From contig CM030709.1 of NCBI GenBank assembly GCA_017979445.1, positions 5,064,001 through 5,128,000 on the forward strand: DNA of 64,000 bases, read 5' to 3'. This document shows positions 48,593-60,283 of the stretch, piece by piece. Below the pieces are notes generated by a model. The model had not been told where the DNA came from. It saw nothing but the letters and a program-made list of their open reading frames with translations, and did no database searches. Position numbers and translations under genes: made by a program. Source of the DNA: Akebia trifoliata. Lineage: Eukaryota > Streptophyta > Magnoliopsida > Ranunculales > Lardizabalaceae. The first letter of the stretch is position 1, and every line of letters begins with the position of its first letter.

Positions 48593-50221
48593 AAAATATC
48601 TCATTTTTAAAATTTTCTATGGACTGTGACTTACGTGACATGTATTGAGGTGTGGGATGAGGTAAAGTACGGTAAAGAGACACAAAAAAGAAAAGAAATT
48701 TAAGGAAAGTTTTGCAGGCAAAATCAACCCCCAAAATGTTGTAAAAACGCGAAAATTTTGTCGCTTGAACTCTTCTCACTCATTTACTACACCAGTACTC
48801 ACTCTCTTTCTATCTTCTTCTCCTCTTCTCAACCCAAGAAATTAGTCGAACCTCTAACCCTAAAAACCCTTGACAAAGTTAATGAAATTCCATTTGTTTG
48901 AAATGATTCTGTGTTTGTAGAACCCAAAAATGGATTAAGCAAAATAGAGATTAGAAGATGGAATTTGTAGAAGCAAGATAATGGTCTGAGAAGGCCTTGT
49001 AGTTCCATTGGGTCTGCGTTTTGAGTGGAAAACCCACAAGTACGTTATTTGACACTATTGAGCTTTTGATTTCTGGCTTAAAGCTTGTAGTATACATGGA
49101 AGGGGCCTGAAGACAATATTGTCGAGTTGGAGAGAATAATGTAGGTTGATGCATCAATCTTAGTTATAATGGTCACATGTGTTGTCATCTTTAAAATTGC
49201 GATTTTTTGTATTTTCATTGACAATCAAACACCTGCAAAATTTTATGGAGAAATTTTAGAGCGATTACCAAGCACTAAATTAGTAAAAAGTTGTAAATAC
49301 TCGTAATTGCAATATACTGGAAACGCAAAGTTTTGCCTTTTGCGGTGTACCTAGCAGGGCCGTAATTATTTACTTTGATATTTTTCAAATAGTGAAACCT
49401 GAGGATAAAAATATGATCCTCAAAATATGCATATGTTGCCTTGATATCAGCATTATAAAGGATCATCTGATTATGCATCGTGGGACAAAGCCCAAAAAAA
49501 ATTCTTCAAATAATTGTGCTTGGTGAACTAATACAAAACCTTACAGGAAAATATGAAAAAGTGAAGGTAAAATCCCGTAGATTACAAATTTTTGTAAAAG
49601 AAAGAAAGGAATCCAAGTTGAAAATCCCCAAAATTGGAGTGTACCCCTATAGTTCCTTCAAACTTTGTAAAAATAACGACACACACAATTTACTCATAAA
49701 TAAGAAATGAATTATCAAAATCATTAGTTCAATCACCTTGCTTTTAAGCTTGAGTATTTGCATCATTTATAATCTGATTTGAGTGTTAAGAGTGTCTTTG
49801 ATAGGTACCCATGTACCTTGAGTACACTCAAAGCTCAAATCTTAACTAGATTGTTCTTTTTCATCGTCTTAAGTAATTGGCCCACGATCGGCTAAGCTCT
49901 TTTTCTTTTCTTTTTTTGGAAAAAATTTAATATCTGAATTTATTTATCTGAATCAGCCCAATCGGTGATTTATTTATCTAGATTGTTCGTTTTCATCATC
50001 ATCTTAATTCTTAATGAATTGGCCCACGAGTGGCTAATAACTCACGATGAAGATAACAAATGAAGAAATAAGAAAAAAAAAATTCAAATCCAAACGATTT
50101 AAATTACCAATCATACTGATTTTCTTTGCCATAACAGTTAGGGCCAATTGGAATTATAGATTATTTGTTTTGCCAGTAATCTTGGTTTGTATTCTAGGCC
50201 TTTGAGATGTTCATTCCTTAA

Positions 50222-50404
50222 TGGGCCAATGAGGTATTTGATTGTTTGTCAAGGCCTGATAAATCAGTGAGGCCCATAGTTTAATACTGATGGATTTAGT
50301 GTCAAAATCGTAATTATACATTTTTTTGTCACCAAAAACCCTACCTATATAATAAACCTAGAAAAACCTCAGCTTGCATTTCCTCGTCTCTTCCAAAACC
50401 CTAA
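50222..50404 (+). promoter_or_regulatory. Promoter and leader of the uL11/L12 gene
   Basis: It contains site II-type words ATGGGCCAA (about 50221-50229) and GAGGCCCATAG (about 50270), a TATATAATA box (50346-50354), a short pyrimidine-rich leader CATTTCCTCGTCTCTTCC, and a telo-box AAACCCTAA (50396-50404). Telo-box plus site II is the known signature of plant ribosomal-protein and other growth-linked promoters. Transcription probably starts near 50380. Confidence 0.75.
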
Positions 50405-50430
50405 CTAGCACCGGAATCCTAACCTTAGCC

Positions 50431-50931
50431 ATGCCGCCCAAGTTCGATCCATCTCAGGTCGTCGACGTCTACGTCCGAGTCACCGGGGGTGAGGTTGGCG
50501 CGGCGAGTTCACTCGCTCCGAAAATTGGACCACTTGGTCTCTCTCCAAAGAAGATCGGAGAAGACATTGCGAAGGAGACAGCGAAGGACTGGAAGGGTCT
50601 CCGGGTGACCGTGAAGTTGACCGTGCAGAACAGGCAGGCGAAGGTTTCGGTCGTGCCGTCGGCAGCTGCTCTGGTCATCAAAGCTCTGAAAGAGCCGGAG
50701 AGAGATCGAAAGAAGACGAAGAACATCAAACACACAGGTAACATTTCTCTTGATGATGTGATCGAGATCGCTAAGGTTATGAGACCTCGATCGATGGCTA
50801 AGGAATTGAGCGGAACTGTTAAGGAGATCCTCGGTACTTGTGTTTCGGTTGGATGTACGGTTGATGGAAAGGATCCAAAGGATCTGCAGCAGGAGATTAC
50901 TGATGGAGATGTTGAAATCCCACAAGATTGA
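50431..50931 (+). CDS. RPL12: Cytosolic 60S ribosomal protein uL11 (L12), 166 aa
   Basis: uL11 forms the base of the GTPase-associated centre on 28S rRNA, where elongation factors and the P-stalk dock. It starts [20 protein letters not shown]. Residues 26-42 hold [17 protein letters not shown], the conserved N-domain proline/glycine segment. Later come [39 protein letters not shown] and the RNA-binding end [20 protein letters not shown]. Length 166 is standard for plants. I chose this ATG over upstream in-frame sequence because family members begin MPPKFDP and the upstream part lies in the leader with the telo-box. It is intronless and GC-richer than its surroundings. An intact, probably highly expressed gene. 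Confidence 0.97.
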   Translation: MPPKFDPSQVVDVYVRVTGGEVGAASSLAPKIGPLGLSPKKIGEDIAKETAKDWKGLRVTVKLTVQNRQAKVSVVPSAAALVIKALKEPERDRKKTKNIKHTGNISLDDVIEIAKVMRPRSMAKELSGTVKEILGTCVSVGCTVDGKDPKDLQQEITDGDVEIPQD

Positions 50932-52111
50932 AGATTTTCAGTGAGAGTGAGATAGTGATTTTCTTTTCAAACTATAATCTCTCTTGAATTTCTTGTTTTT
51001 TTTTGTGTTATCTTGAATTCTGTTTTAGGGATTTTGATTTTTCATGTTTTAGTGTAATCTCCGTCTTGATAACTTAAATTATACTAGAGAAAAAAGATTT
51101 GGAAAATTTGTTGGAGATATTGGGAGATTTAAGTTTGATTGGATCTAGTCAGTTCGGTGCATAAATTTGCTTTACATAATGTGTCTTACTTATCTATCAA
51201 TTTGTCAGTTTAGTTTGATCTGATGATGTTTTTTCGGGCCCAGTCCTTCATTTGGAATCATTAATTGGCCAATATGCATTCTATAGTTGGCTTGCTTGCT
51301 TACTCGTGTTAGTTTAGTTTAGTTTTGTAGAATTTGTGTGCTATGATGTGTAGGTTGGTGCTCCAAGTGTTAGATTTGTTTCATTTTGTAAAATGAAAGT
51401 AGGATGAATTGATCTTTCGAATTGAAAAAAAAAAAAAAAAACAAAGAAGTTTGGATGAATTGATGATATATGCAGATACATGTTATTGAAATCCTATAAT
51501 TTATGATTTGAACCGTATGATTCAAATGTAATCTTACCAAATATGATATGAATATTAGGCTTGAATTCCTTTAGATAAATTTCGTTATATTAGGCCTGAC
51601 ATCTGAAGATACATTTTACCTTTTTATTTGCATCAATGGTGAGTGTGATGAAGAGAGTGCGTTAGGTGGGAAGATACTCAACATGAGACCAACAACCTTC
51701 ATTCTAGAATAATGGCTGTTGAAGGCATCCCAATCCTACTAGGAAATGTGTGTCTATGGACCAACCATCTTTTGGATTGGAAGAGTTTTTGTGAGAGTTG
51801 TGATATTTTGACTCAATTTTTTTACTCAATCAATACTTTCCCTACGTGGAAAGCAAGTCAAGTGTTTTTTGTCTCTACAGTTAGTTGCCACATAGACCAC
51901 CTTGCCATGTCATTTAAGAAAACACAAATTTTAGCTCAGAATTATCGTTCATGTTCGATTTTTTACTTTTTTACTTTTTTACCAACACATAACAACGAAC
52001 CCCAAAAATTTCTTGTTGCGATTCAGCCTGTTCAAGACTAATTTTGAAGTTGAATCAAAGCCAAATCAAGTTGTTGTATCTCTCTTCAAGTTGCTCTTTC
52101 TCTTAGATAAT

Positions 52112-52252
52112 TTCATGTATTTGATTTCAGTTGGCAAAGAGATTGTTGATCTTTGCTTGGATGGTATTCGAAAGATTATTTTCACTTCTGTTTTTTTTTT
52201 CTATGGCAAGAAATCAAAGCTCTCTCATTGTTTACCCCTAACCTCAAGTTTA
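52112..52252 (+). pseudogene. Alpha-tubulin fragment in the left TIR arm
   Basis: Translation gives VGKEIVDLCLDGIRK (alpha-tubulin: IGKEIVDLCLDRIRK). Then, after a gap of roughly 30 codons relative to tubulin, YGKKSKLS follows. With one base lost, it continues as IVYP-stop-PQV (tubulin TVYPSPQV). The frameshift and stop make it non-functional. The same internal deletion is present in the right arm, so both arms descend from one captured piece. Confidence 0.9.
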
Positions 52253-53124
52253 TAAGTTAAAAACAAATAGAGGGAATGATGGGGACATCAAAGTTTGAAG
52301 AGTAGATTCTAATTTTTTTAGTTTTATGTTTTTTGGGATTTCTTTTGATGTTTTATTGACCCATGGTCTTAGTTTAATATTTAGGGGAAGTTTAGTAACA
52401 TTAGTTTGTCTTTTATTTAAATTTATTAGGGTTGAAAAATTAAGAGAGAGGAAGTTATTGAATTGAGTTATTTATTTGGCATTTTAGTTTAACTAGGATT
52501 TTTGATTTATTTTCTTTACATATATTGTATTCGAGTTTTTTTTAACGAAGAAAGAATGATGAATAAATAATTAATCTCTTCCATGCAGTAAAGTGAGTTT
52601 TCGACAATTTTTTATGTGATTCCAAGGTTTTATTTTCTATTCCTTCTCTTTTTCTTCTAATCTTTATTTTTCTTTTTATTATTTTCTCTTAACTTTTTAA
52701 AAATTTTGATTCTTGGTTCTTGATTATTTATTTTTGATTCTTGAAACCCATAGACCTTAACCCTAAATACTTTCTCATTTACTTTAACCTTTATCCAATC
52801 CCAACCAAAATATCGTAATTGTAAAATTTTACCTTTTTTTTTTTTGCCATTGGAATTGTAGTCAGAATTGCAGAACGTCAAATTCAAACCATACGATCCA
52901 AATTCTTGAGTTTACTCTATTGTCGTCCAGATACTTAACTCAATCCTAAACCAAATTCCCTAACCTCCTTATTTTCTCCTTCTTCCCTCATTGCCTTGCG
53001 TCAAAGAATGAAAGAGAATGCATGTAGATATCATAAACGCCAAAATCTAGTATGATTACCTACTACACACCTCAAATCTAACATTTTCTTGGATGCTTTC
53101 AAATAAGTACTCAAATTTACGAGA

Positions 53125-53345
53125 ATGCCTACATATATCATAGATGGCTTCGTTATCAAGAAACACATCAACATCAATGTGTTCCAAAAGGGAGTGGGTT
53201 AACAAAACACTATTATGAATAGTGAGAGAGAGCTTTGATTTCTTGCCCTCTCTAATAGACAAGATTAGTGAAAATTATCTTTCGAATAAGGTCCAAACAG
53301 AGGTCAATAATTTCTTTGCCAACTGAAATCAAATACATGAAATTA
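53125..53345 (-). pseudogene. Alpha-tubulin fragment in the right TIR arm and adjoining interior
   Basis: On the minus strand: VGKEIIDLCLDLIRK, the same ~30-codon gap with a stop, [10 protein letters not shown], then [15 protein letters not shown] and [10 protein letters not shown] (tubulin NSVLSTHSLLEHTDV and [11 protein letters not shown]). Compared with the left arm it keeps more downstream tubulin sequence but lacks the VYPSPQVSTSVVEPY stretch. After [10 protein letters not shown] the similarity ends. It is broken and cannot make tubulin. Confidence 0.93.
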
Positions 53346-54724
53346 TCTAAGTGAAAGAGAGATTCAATAACTTGATTTGACTTTGATTCAACTCCAAAAT
53401 TAGTCTCTGAATAGACTGTGAACGGCAACAAAAAATTTCTAGGGTTCTTCGTTCTGTGTTGGTGAAGTAAAAAAATCCCCAATTTTATTTTTATTTCTCA
53501 AATGTGAAAATTGAACTTGAAGGTTGATTTTGATATGAAATTTGTGTTTTTTTAAATGACATGGCAAGATGGTCTACATGGTAAAATTGTGGTGATAAAA
53601 AAACATTGACTTGCTTTCCGCATCGAGAGAGTATTAACCGAGTAAAAAAATCGAGTCAGAATATCACGACTCATCTTGTGAAGATAGGCATTATACTAGT
53701 AACCCTGACATGTTTGGATGTTGCAACCTATCCTAGTAATGTTCTTTTGAAGAAATTGTTTGGCAATATATGCAAGAAAATGCGAAACCTTAACAAATTC
53801 TCTAATTAGCTTAATAATGATCGCGGAATTGTAGATTCTTTGTATAGGAAGTTGAAATCTCTAATATTTTGGTATCTGCTAGAGGACATCCTTCTGCTGT
53901 TATATGTTCTGGGACACAACGTGGCACAACCTTTGAGGTCTGCCTTCCCATCTCTCTTTTAGAAGACTATAATGGATTTTTTTTTTTTACTTAGTTTTTT
54001 TTTTGGTGTGGGTGGGGTGAGCATGGAACTGGACCCTGCCCAAAGTTCTTAGTGTAGTAATGGTTAAGGTAAGGTATTGTGTCTTAGATTTTACACATTC
54101 AAAATCTTAAACATAACTTTAACAAACTATGATTCCCAATAGGATCTATCTAATCTATCACATACCTCAAGTATACTAATCATACAATTTAAAACGAGTT
54201 GATGGCACTTACCTTGTGCCATCATAAAGCCGTTGATTAAAAAAAAATGTTAGAGATGTGCCTTGCAATCCATGTGTTCGTCGAAGCCTTCAAATCCCAA
54301 TCAAATTGATCCTTGCGTTCTAGACTCACCTTCTCCCTTCTCCCTCCTCTCTATATGGAATGGTTAGGGTTCTAGTGATCGATGAATATCACTGATTTTA
54401 GAACTCTTTACCTTATGTGCGTTTTCCACACTTCAGTTAATTACCAATATGGGATTGTTGTTCCTCTTTTATAGATGAGGTTGAGGGTCTGGAGTTCTTT
54501 TAATAAGATTCCTATCCATCAAGGTTTCTTACCAACCATAAAGAATACTATCTAATTCCAACGAAATTAGGATTCTTTCAATATTGATATTTTTTTTATA
54601 TTATACAATCCTTGTGCAATTAAATCACAAAAATTGTGAGGTCAATGGGCAACATATTATTGATTTCTAAATTGTGCCCTTCAGTTACTTTCCTCTGTAA
54701 ATGTCCTCAACGGAAAATGATAGA

Positions 54725-54850
54725 TGATTATCTTGAAAGAGCCAAATTGCTAAGCTGATGTTTAGATCGTCAGAGATGCTGTTAGATGATAGACGATTAT
54801 CTTGATACAAATGGCTGAACTGGTGTAGAGATCGTCAGAGATATTGATCG
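54725..54850. repeat. Degenerate 65-bp tandem duplication
   Basis: GATTATCTTGA-A, GCTGA, and AGATCGTCAGAGAT recur 65 bp apart, with several substitutions between the two copies. Confidence 0.7.
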
Positions 54851-56220
54851 ACGATAATGTGGAGAAGGATAGAACTCTAGGTGTCATTTGGGAAGAGGAG
54901 GATGTGTTAGTCAATGACAATAGCCGAGCTAAGTTCATTTCAATAAATTTTTTTCTTCCTTCTGCCCGAGGGTTTGGAACCGCATATGAAGGCAATGAGA
55001 AGGTGTGTTTCCATTTGGAACCCAATGGGAGAGAGAAGGTATAGAGTGAAGGGTAGTAGTTGCATGCACAAGGGTGAGGGTGAAGAGAATTTTGCATTGG
55101 CTGCCGTTCATGCAACCTTCCTTCTTTATCCAGGTTTGGGATCGCTAATGTAGTGTATAAAAACACTACAAAGGTGTCGTTACAAACACGATGGTATCCT
55201 TTGCTATGTTATCTTAATATATGCTACTACTTCTCATTGCAGATCTATCTATACATGGTCTTGGTCTTATTTCTTTGAGAATTTGTCATTGTTAGGGGAA
55301 GATTATCTTGTAAATGATTTGGTGATGCTTGCTTTGGTAATTAAAATTTGTATTAATTTTAAAAAAAATAGGAAATTGATTTCCATTCCCATCAAAAAAT
55401 TTAGTGAAAGGTTGGATTTCATTCTCATAATCTATTTCCCATATTGGAAAATAAAATCAACCTTCATCTTCTTCCTTGGCACACCTCTCCTCTTCCTCCT
55501 CTCTTCTGAATTTTTATTGTGTTCTTCAGAAGCAATACTGGAATTTGTTTTTGGATTTTTTTTCTTCCTACCTTATTGTACAGTCATTTTTTCCATGGAT
55601 TTCAAAATTTATGGAAAATGAGTTTTCATACAATCAAATTGCTTTTATTTATAATAATCAGTCTTTTGGGGGCCATGTCATTAGTTCTAAAAAACGGACA
55701 TCTTAAATTTTCACCAGAATGTGTGGGGTTATGTCAAATAATTTGGAGAAAACAAATTGTTATCATAGTTAGTAATTCTTGGAATTGCGAATTATAATCG
55801 AAAGATATACAAAATGATTAAAGCTTTCGTGCAATTAAACCCTCATTAAAAGATTGAATCTTTTAAATTACTCACGATTTATTCTTTTCCTGAATTTAAC
55901 AAATCAAAAATTCTTTCAACAAATAGCATTAAAAACTCAAATTAACCCATATTTTTATAATTAAAAAACATATCCTAATGTTGCAAGATAATATTCTTAA
56001 CACTGAAAACCAATAGAGATTGTTATTGAATTTCACAAATCACGATTTTCAATCAACAATTAGTTTTCACTATTTTTATATTTCTCTCTGGATTTTTTAA
56101 TACGAGTCTTTGTAACTCAATTAAGTAAGAAAATATGTGTTTTGCATTATGAAGATTTGTGTTAATGTTTAGATTAATCACATGAATAAAAATATTCTTA
56201 AATTTAACTTATATATATAT

Positions 56221-56598
56221 GGGTCGGGTTCCGTAGACACATAAAACTACTCATAAAATTATAACGTTTTTGTCTTATATGGTTAAAAAGGTTCGGAATG
56301 GACTGATTTTTTGTGAGGATGATCTCTGCGGTGAGAATCATTCTTGCAAAAAATCATTCTATTTCAAAACTTCTAATCTCATCAAAAGTGATTGACAAAA
56401 ATTGGACAGTCTAAAATTTTTCAACTTATAAACATGGGGTTAGAAATTTCATAATGGGCTGATTTTTGACAAGGATGATCTCCTCACCATAGAGATCATC
56501 TTCACAAAATATCAGCCCATTCCAAATATTTTTATCTATATAAGACAAAATACGTTGTAGCTTTATGAGTGACTTTATGTGTATATAGATCCTAATCC
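56221..56598. mobile_element. Complete palindromic-family element (378 bp) flanked by TA
   Basis: The left end GGGTCGGGTTCCGTAGACACATAAAACTACTC pairs with the complement of the right end (GGATTAGGATCTATATACACATAAAGTCACTC). Arms continue as TTTTTGTCTTATATGG / CTATATAAGACAAAATA. The core has GTGAGGATGATCTCTGCGGTGAG and GATCTCCTCACCATAGAGATC. It sits between TA-rich microsatellites, so a TA or TATA target duplication is possible but cannot be proved. Noncoding. Confidence 0.78.
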
Positions 56599-56629
56599 TA
56601 TATATATATATATATATGGGTTGGATTCT

Positions 56630-56900
56630 GTAGATGTGTTTTGTCCTATATGGGCTAACAGTTTCGGAATGAGTTGATTTTTTTAAAGATGATTTCTATG
56701 GTAAATGGATCATCTTCACAAAAAATCATCTCATTTTGAAATTTATAGTCTCATTTTACAAGTTGAAGAATTGTGACCATTCATTTTTATTGTTAGTTTG
56801 TAATCATTTTTATAGGGTTAGAATTTTTAGAATAGACTGATTTATTTGAGGATCATCTCCTTACCATAGAAATCTTTTTACCATATATATATATACACTA
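56630..56900. mobile_element. Second, truncated palindromic-family element
   Basis: It begins GGGTTGGATTCTGTAGATGTG, then GTTTTGTCCTATATGGG, and contains TGGATCATCTTCACAAAAAATCA, a middle GAAGAATTGTGACC, and TATAGGGTTAGAATTTTTAGAATAGACTG. It stops at ACCATAGAAATC before a TA microsatellite. The right end is missing. It is arranged head-to-tail with the complete copy 30 bp away. Confidence 0.7.
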
Positions 56901-57433
56901 TTTTAGAATAAATATTAAAATGGAATATGTGTAAAGGTTACCAGTATTATTGATTTGTAATTTACTATATGAGTTTAATGATGAAGAAGGGTATTGTGGT
57001 AGGTGATATTGAAAAATAAGATATAAAAATAATAAATCTTAAAAAAAATAAAAGAGAGTTTTTTAAATATTTGGATACGAATCGTATGAAAATTTTAATA
57101 TTTATATCGACGAACTGTTCAAATTTTTTTATAATATTGAAGTCAAATCATAGGGGAACGACAACGATTTTTCCGTACACCGAAAGAAACAGATGTTTTT
57201 CAAAGTCGCACCCCTTGATTATTCTAGAATCTTCTGATTGGACGAAAAAGAGAGCAGATCGTACGCACCACATACACGCCACGTAAGCCGTACTACCCCC
57301 ACAAAAAATAGAGAGTAATGAGTCAAAGATGTTTTTGGTCCACACGTTATCCTGACTAAATTTGGAGAATTAGTTTCCCTGATTTTCTTGACTGTTTCTC
57401 GCAAGCCTTCTCCTCCTCCTCTTCCCTCTTCTC

Positions 57434-57440
57434 TATATAA
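57434..57440 (+). promoter_or_regulatory. TATA box of the small 57.6-kb gene
   Basis: TATATAA in a CT-rich setting (CTTCTCTATATAAGTG). No ATG lies between the expected start site (about 57465) and the ATG at 57600. Confidence 0.65.
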
Positions 57441-57599
57441 GTGCGTCTGTAATCTATCTTTTTGTATACAATAATCTCTCTCATTTTTCTCCTAAAACAA
57501 GCGGAAGAAAGTGAGAAATAGTTAACCATCTATATATATATCGTTTTGTTTGTGGAAATACACGAGACTTACTTTGCAGATAATCAAAGCCAAAGGAAA

Positions 57600-57761
57600 A
57601 TGGTAAAGGAGATAAAGTGTGTGCACTTAGCAGCAAAGGAGAGAAGGTGTACTGTGCACTCATGGAATGCAGTTGCTCCATCACGCCTCGTTTCTCCCCA
57701 TAAACCTTCAAATTCTCCATCATTGGAGACAATTAGGGAAGAGGAATATGAAGATGATTAG
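57600..57761 (+). CDS. Probable small protein of unknown family (53 aa)
   Basis: I do not recognise the family. The ATG sits in a good plant context (AAAATGG), is the first AUG of the predicted transcript, and follows a clean TATA box by about 160 bp. The protein is MVKEIKCVHLAAKERRC at the start, then a HSWNAVAPSRLVSP segment, a Ser/Pro stretch, and an acidic tail (EEEYEDD). It has no signal peptide or membrane segment, so a soluble intracellular protein is likely. Codon use looks ordinary. The leader (about 130 nt) could hide a short intron. The alternative is a noncoding transcript or the first exon of a larger gene, but no downstream exon was found. Confidence 0.5.
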   Translation: MVKEIKCVHLAAKERRCTVHSWNAVAPSRLVSPHKPSNSPSLETIREEEYEDD

Positions 57762-58072
57762 GTTTTTATTTTTTTCAGTTTTTCATAGATGCCAAATATC
57801 TGTCATCTTGGCAATATAATGTGGATATGTAACTTTTTTTTTTTTTTTCTTTTTCTAATACATGGATTTCATATTTCTGTTCATTGTGTGTTGGATATGT
57901 TATTTAGTTATGGTGAATATTTGATATACCCTTTAGTGTTTTCAAACTGACGACGTATACCTCTTCACATTATCTTCTCCTAGGAACGAACTTTGAAGGG
58001 CTCAAGTGCCCATTTCTTCAACCTTCACTTAATTTTTCCACCCAAAATCAATCATTTACAACCTCTTGGATG

Positions 58073-58564
58073 CATGGTTTTAAAACTCGTTTTGATGTGT
58101 CGTCCTTAAATGAGACCAAGTCATCTTGGACGCAATGTGAAAAAAGCTCAAATTTGACGGCCTTGGACTATCAAATTTCATAAAATTCGACGGACCAAGA
58201 GGTCGAATTTTTCATTGTCAATTATTTTTTTCTCAACGAGTCGAAATTGTCAAATTAATGAAGGGTGAGAGAAATTCAACAACTCTAAACCATCAAATTT
58301 GGGAACATCAAGAATTTCGACTATTGTAGACCGTCAAAATTCAATTTCTAAAATTCTTGAGTCTCGGCCCGTCAATTTTTTCTGTCAAAATTTCCAATTT
58401 TCAGGTAGTGGGACAAGTTTTCGGATATATTTGAGATGTCTTGTTCAACAATGAGAAAAATGAGTATGGATTTTAAATCTCATCCGATACATTGATTTGT
58501 CCGTCCATCTCGTTGTTGAATGATATCAATACGTCTCAGTCTCGGACGAGTTTTGAAATCATGG
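58073..58564. mobile_element. Inverted-end element (CATGGTTTTAAAACTCG ends), about 490 bp
   Basis: The left end CATGGTTTTAAAACTCGT pairs with the complement of the right end (CATGATTTCAAAACTCGT). GACGAGT/CTCGGAC words follow inward. The interior repeats TCAAATT / GTCAAAATT and TCGACGG-like words in both orientations and has no open frame. The ends match the shorter element at 33500-33724. Confidence 0.6.
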
Positions 58565-60283
58565 ATGAATATGGATGCTTTTCATTATGAGGCCTTTAAG
58601 TCATTTTATGTTAGTCTTTCAGAGTAGACTGAGGTCAATGGGCCATGTCATTAGTTTAAATACTTAATATATCTCGGGTATTCACCAAAACGAGGTGGGC
58701 TATAACTAGATCACCCAATAACTTGAAGAAAACAAAATGTCTAAAACTGTGAGAAAGGCTTCTAAAAAGAAGTAAAGGAGAACGGGCATAATACATCTTA
58801 ATCTAAAATGTTCAAAAAACAAAAAATCTTGAATTTTTTTTTAGCCCGAACAAATGAGCACATTGAGGGAGAGAGAGAAGAGTGAGTTTAAGTTGCTTAT
58901 AAACATGGATTGATCCAATACAATGACCTTACCCATAGTTAGTAATTCGGTGTATTGCAAAAATCGTTACGGGATTAATTTGAGTATGATTCAAAATATA
59001 TATTTAGTAATTCGGTAAAAAAAAATCTAAGAATTGCAAAAATGTGATACAAGAATGGTTTGGGTATAATTCAACTTAAATACTAAACTTTCTAAATTTT
59101 GTGCCTATACATATTAAAATTTTCATAATATTTATATCCGAATATTTAGAAAACTCCCCTACCTTTTTAAGATTTATTATTTTTATATCTTATTTTTCAA
59201 AATCATCATCAGTTCCCTTCATTCTTGAACTCATCCTTGGTAAATTAAGAACATATGATATTTTTATGTGTGTATATCAAATACTTAAGCCTTATTACAA
59301 ATCAATCACACTTGCATACTTTTACACATATTCCATTTTAATATTTATTCTATAATAGCTTATAGAAAAAAATTTAAAATTAAGAATATATTTTTTTTCT
59401 TATGATTATTGATGCTATTAACAATAATCTTCATAATGCAAAGTATAAACTATCTAAATTAATTGAGTTGCTAAGACTCATGTTCAAAATTTCTGAGAGG
59501 AGAGAAAATATTTGTAAAAGGAATTAAAAAATTAATAGTTGATTGATAATCGTGAGATTCAATAATAAACAATGATTAGTGCTATAACAATAAACAATTA
59601 ATAATTGTCTAACAATGAAACCTTTAAATGTAAAAAAGAGAATAATGAAAATATTATCATGCGATATTGAGATAAAAACATTATTATAAAAATGTGTGTT
59701 AATTTGTGTTTTAACCCTCTTTGTAGAAGGTATTTTTAATTTGTTTAATTTGGAAAAAGAATAAATAGTGAATGATTCGAAAATATTCAAAAAGTTGAGC
59801 ATATTTAATAGGATGACAGTTTTAATCATTTTTGTGTATCATTTAAGTCAATTTAGTATTTCTCGATAAATAAGAACCCCCTTCTTGAAGGCATTTATTT
59901 ATGACCTAACTTGGTTACACACAAAGAACCATGGATGCTTGTAACTTGTATCTTGAGAAAGAACATATAAGCTTCTGTGCACACTTCCACGTCAGTTCAA
60001 TGTAAAATGCAAGTCTTAAAATGCCAATTTCGCATTTCACAATAAATAAGAACTCCTCTTCAATTATTTATCATGAATAATGATTTTTGACTCCCAATAT
60101 CCCGTTCTATTCTCTTGATGTGGTATGTGCATAGAATCGTAGATTTTTTTTCTTTCGAAATATATATCTACCCATACTTATGGAAATGTGAAATTATGTA
60201 TCCCAAGAAAAAACTATTAAGGGTTGGTGGTGGTGCGCACATAACTATAGTCTGTAGATGCTTTTCCCCAAGATACGAGTCAA

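Larger units (their letters stand above)
39806..50220. other. Intergenic region, transposon debris
   Basis: No supported gene in about 10 kb. Identified pieces are a B-box-like SINE fragment (about 40985-41060, minus strand), family MITEs at 41164-41382 and 43626-43846, an inverted-repeat element at 43884-44078, a palindromic-family copy at 46735-46985, and the nested pair at 47496-48592. CT/GA tracts occur at 45481-45510 and 46605-46622. Reading frames of 60-117 codons here are isolated, AT-rich and unlike known proteins. Confidence 0.55.
51795..53672. mobile_element. Pack-MULE-like element with ~440-bp TIRs carrying alpha-tubulin pieces
   Basis: The terminal 20 bases GAGTTGTGATATTTTGACTC (left) and the complement of the right end (GAGTCGTGATATTCTGACTC) differ at two positions and match the small MITE family. 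Inverted similarity continues for about 436-448 bp (51795-52230 against 53225-53672). Flanks TTTTTGTGA and ATCTTGTGA agree at 7 of 9 positions, as for a worn 9-bp target duplication. No transposase was seen in the ~1-kb interior. Both arms contain alpha-tubulin-derived sequence. Long TIRs, 9-bp duplication and captured host gene are the features of a non-autonomous Mutator-like Pack-MULE. Confidence 0.85.
53682..57433. other. Intergenic region
   Basis: No gene recognised. It contains a degenerate 65-bp tandem duplication (54725-54850) and two palindromic-family elements (56221-56598 and 56630-56900) joined by a TA microsatellite. Reading frames of 66-134 codons at 54.76-55.17 kb on both strands overlap each other and look like nothing known. 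The CCACGTAA word near 57279 lies upstream of the small gene at 57600. Confidence 0.5.

Noticed and set aside
50469..50925. Minus-strand open frames of 91 and 138 codons
   Set aside because: They are antisense shadows of the uL11/L12 coding region.
52657..52887. Lysine-rich 76-codon frame inside the Pack-MULE-like element
   Set aside because: No similarity to transposases or other proteins is visible. The composition reflects AT-rich DNA.
54762..55166. Minus-strand frame of 134 codons and an overlapping plus-strand frame
   Set aside because: No recognisable domain and no promoter signals, and both strands are open by chance across a tandem duplication.
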